Part shown: positions 63,883 to 64,000 of the stretch, piece by piece | Layout of the letters: the number at the start of each line of letters is the position of its first letter | How positions within the stretch are numbered: the first letter of the stretch is position 1 | From: Ruegeria sp. HKCCD4315 | GTDB lineage: Bacteria > Pseudomonadota > Alphaproteobacteria > Rhodobacterales > Rhodobacteraceae | Direction: 5' to 3' | Assembly: GCF_013112245.1 (NCBI RefSeq) | Contig: NZ_WVRN01000002.1 | Location: forward strand, 248,001 to 312,000 | Length of the DNA: 64,000 nt | Translations under genes and position numbers: made by a program | Notes under the pieces: generated by a model | Told to the model about the DNA's origin: nothing | Seen by the model: only the letters and a program-made list of their open reading frames with translations | Database searches by the model: none

Positions 63883-64000
63883 ATGTCGCATGAGGCACAA
63901 AAGGCAATCGCACGCCAATCACTGCTATTGCGCAGCTTGCCCGAGCAGCATGTCGATACTTTGTTGCGTCAGGCCGTCTGGCGAAAATATGACCGGGGCG
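63883..64000 (+). CDS. Crp/Fnr-family regulator (Dnr/Nnr-like), N-terminal part only
   Basis: Runs off the window end after 39 codons. From the ATG at 63883 with GGGGG eight bases upstream the protein reads MSHEAQKAIARQSLLLRSLP and continues VDTLLRQAVWRKYDRG, the usual beginning of a cNMP-binding-type sensor domain. No cysteines are visible so far, unlike FNR, which fits an NO-sensing Dnr/Nnr type. Its position beside hemA and nor makes it the candidate regulator of the boxes in this window. Confidence 0.75.
   Translation, partial: MSHEAQKAIARQSLLLRSLPEQHVDTLLRQAVWRKYDRG

Noticed and set aside
1..64000. CRISPR arrays, tRNA or rRNA genes, insertion sequences with transposase
   Set aside because: No regular spaced repeats, no cloverleaf or rRNA signatures and no transposase-like protein were seen on either strand.

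Overview
The window comes from an alphaproteobacterium of the Rhodobacteraceae, most likely a marine roseobacter-type denitrifier. The evidence is the gene order nosCRZDFYLX, napFDAGHBC, nirS/nirECFDGHJN and norCBQDEF, which is the arrangement known from Paracoccus and Dinoroseobacter; the alphaproteobacterial ALAS-type hemA beside the denitrification genes; the moderately high GC; and a short dispersed repeat of a kind I associate with this family.

The left part (1-27,050) is accessory metabolism. 70-6,231 is a tightly coupled ABC uptake operon for a sugar or glycoside, with a GH63-type glycoside hydrolase inside it, ending in a strong terminator. 6,555-11,092 holds a pyruvate oxidase-like ThDP enzyme with an FMN glutamate-synthase-like protein, a pair of fluoride channel genes (crcB) and a DUF202 membrane protein. 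11,115-16,089 is a divergent GlxA/AraC regulator plus an acyl-CoA dehydrogenase, NDP-forming acyl-CoA ligase and CaiD-like dehydratase set, probably for carnitine or a similar betaine. 25,227-27,041 carries a methyltransferase gene broken by one in-frame stop and a GT8-like glycosyltransferase.

16,617-24,760 is the most unusual region. A 1065-residue class III nucleotide cyclase/ATPase/TPR protein is followed, on the same strand and with very short spacing, by an encapsulin-like (HK97-fold, linocin M18 family) shell protein, a DUF3237 fusion protein, a phytoene desaturase-like FAD enzyme and a polyprenyl diphosphate synthase. This looks like a protein nanocompartment operon dedicated to isoprenoid chemistry under possible cyclic-nucleotide control. 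Isoprenoid enzymes are known partners of family 2 encapsulins; this shell aligns instead with family 1.

The right part (27,088-64,000) is a nearly complete denitrification island: periplasmic nitrate reductase (nap), nitrous oxide reductase (nos), cytochrome cd1 nitrite reductase with the whole heme d1 pathway (nir), NnrS, and cNOR (nor). At the right edge are hemA and the start of a Crp/Fnr-family regulator. Seven sites resembling TTGAC-N4-GTCAA lie upstream of nap, nosC, nirE, nirS, nnrS, norC and hemA, mostly 50-80 bases before the start codons, so one Fnr/Nnr-type regulon probably controls the whole pathway. Additions to the standard cluster include a NirT-like tetraheme protein fused to an ethylbenzene-dehydrogenase-type heme domain, a cupredoxin, two small membrane proteins, and a Hint-domain secreted protein sitting between nnrS and norC.
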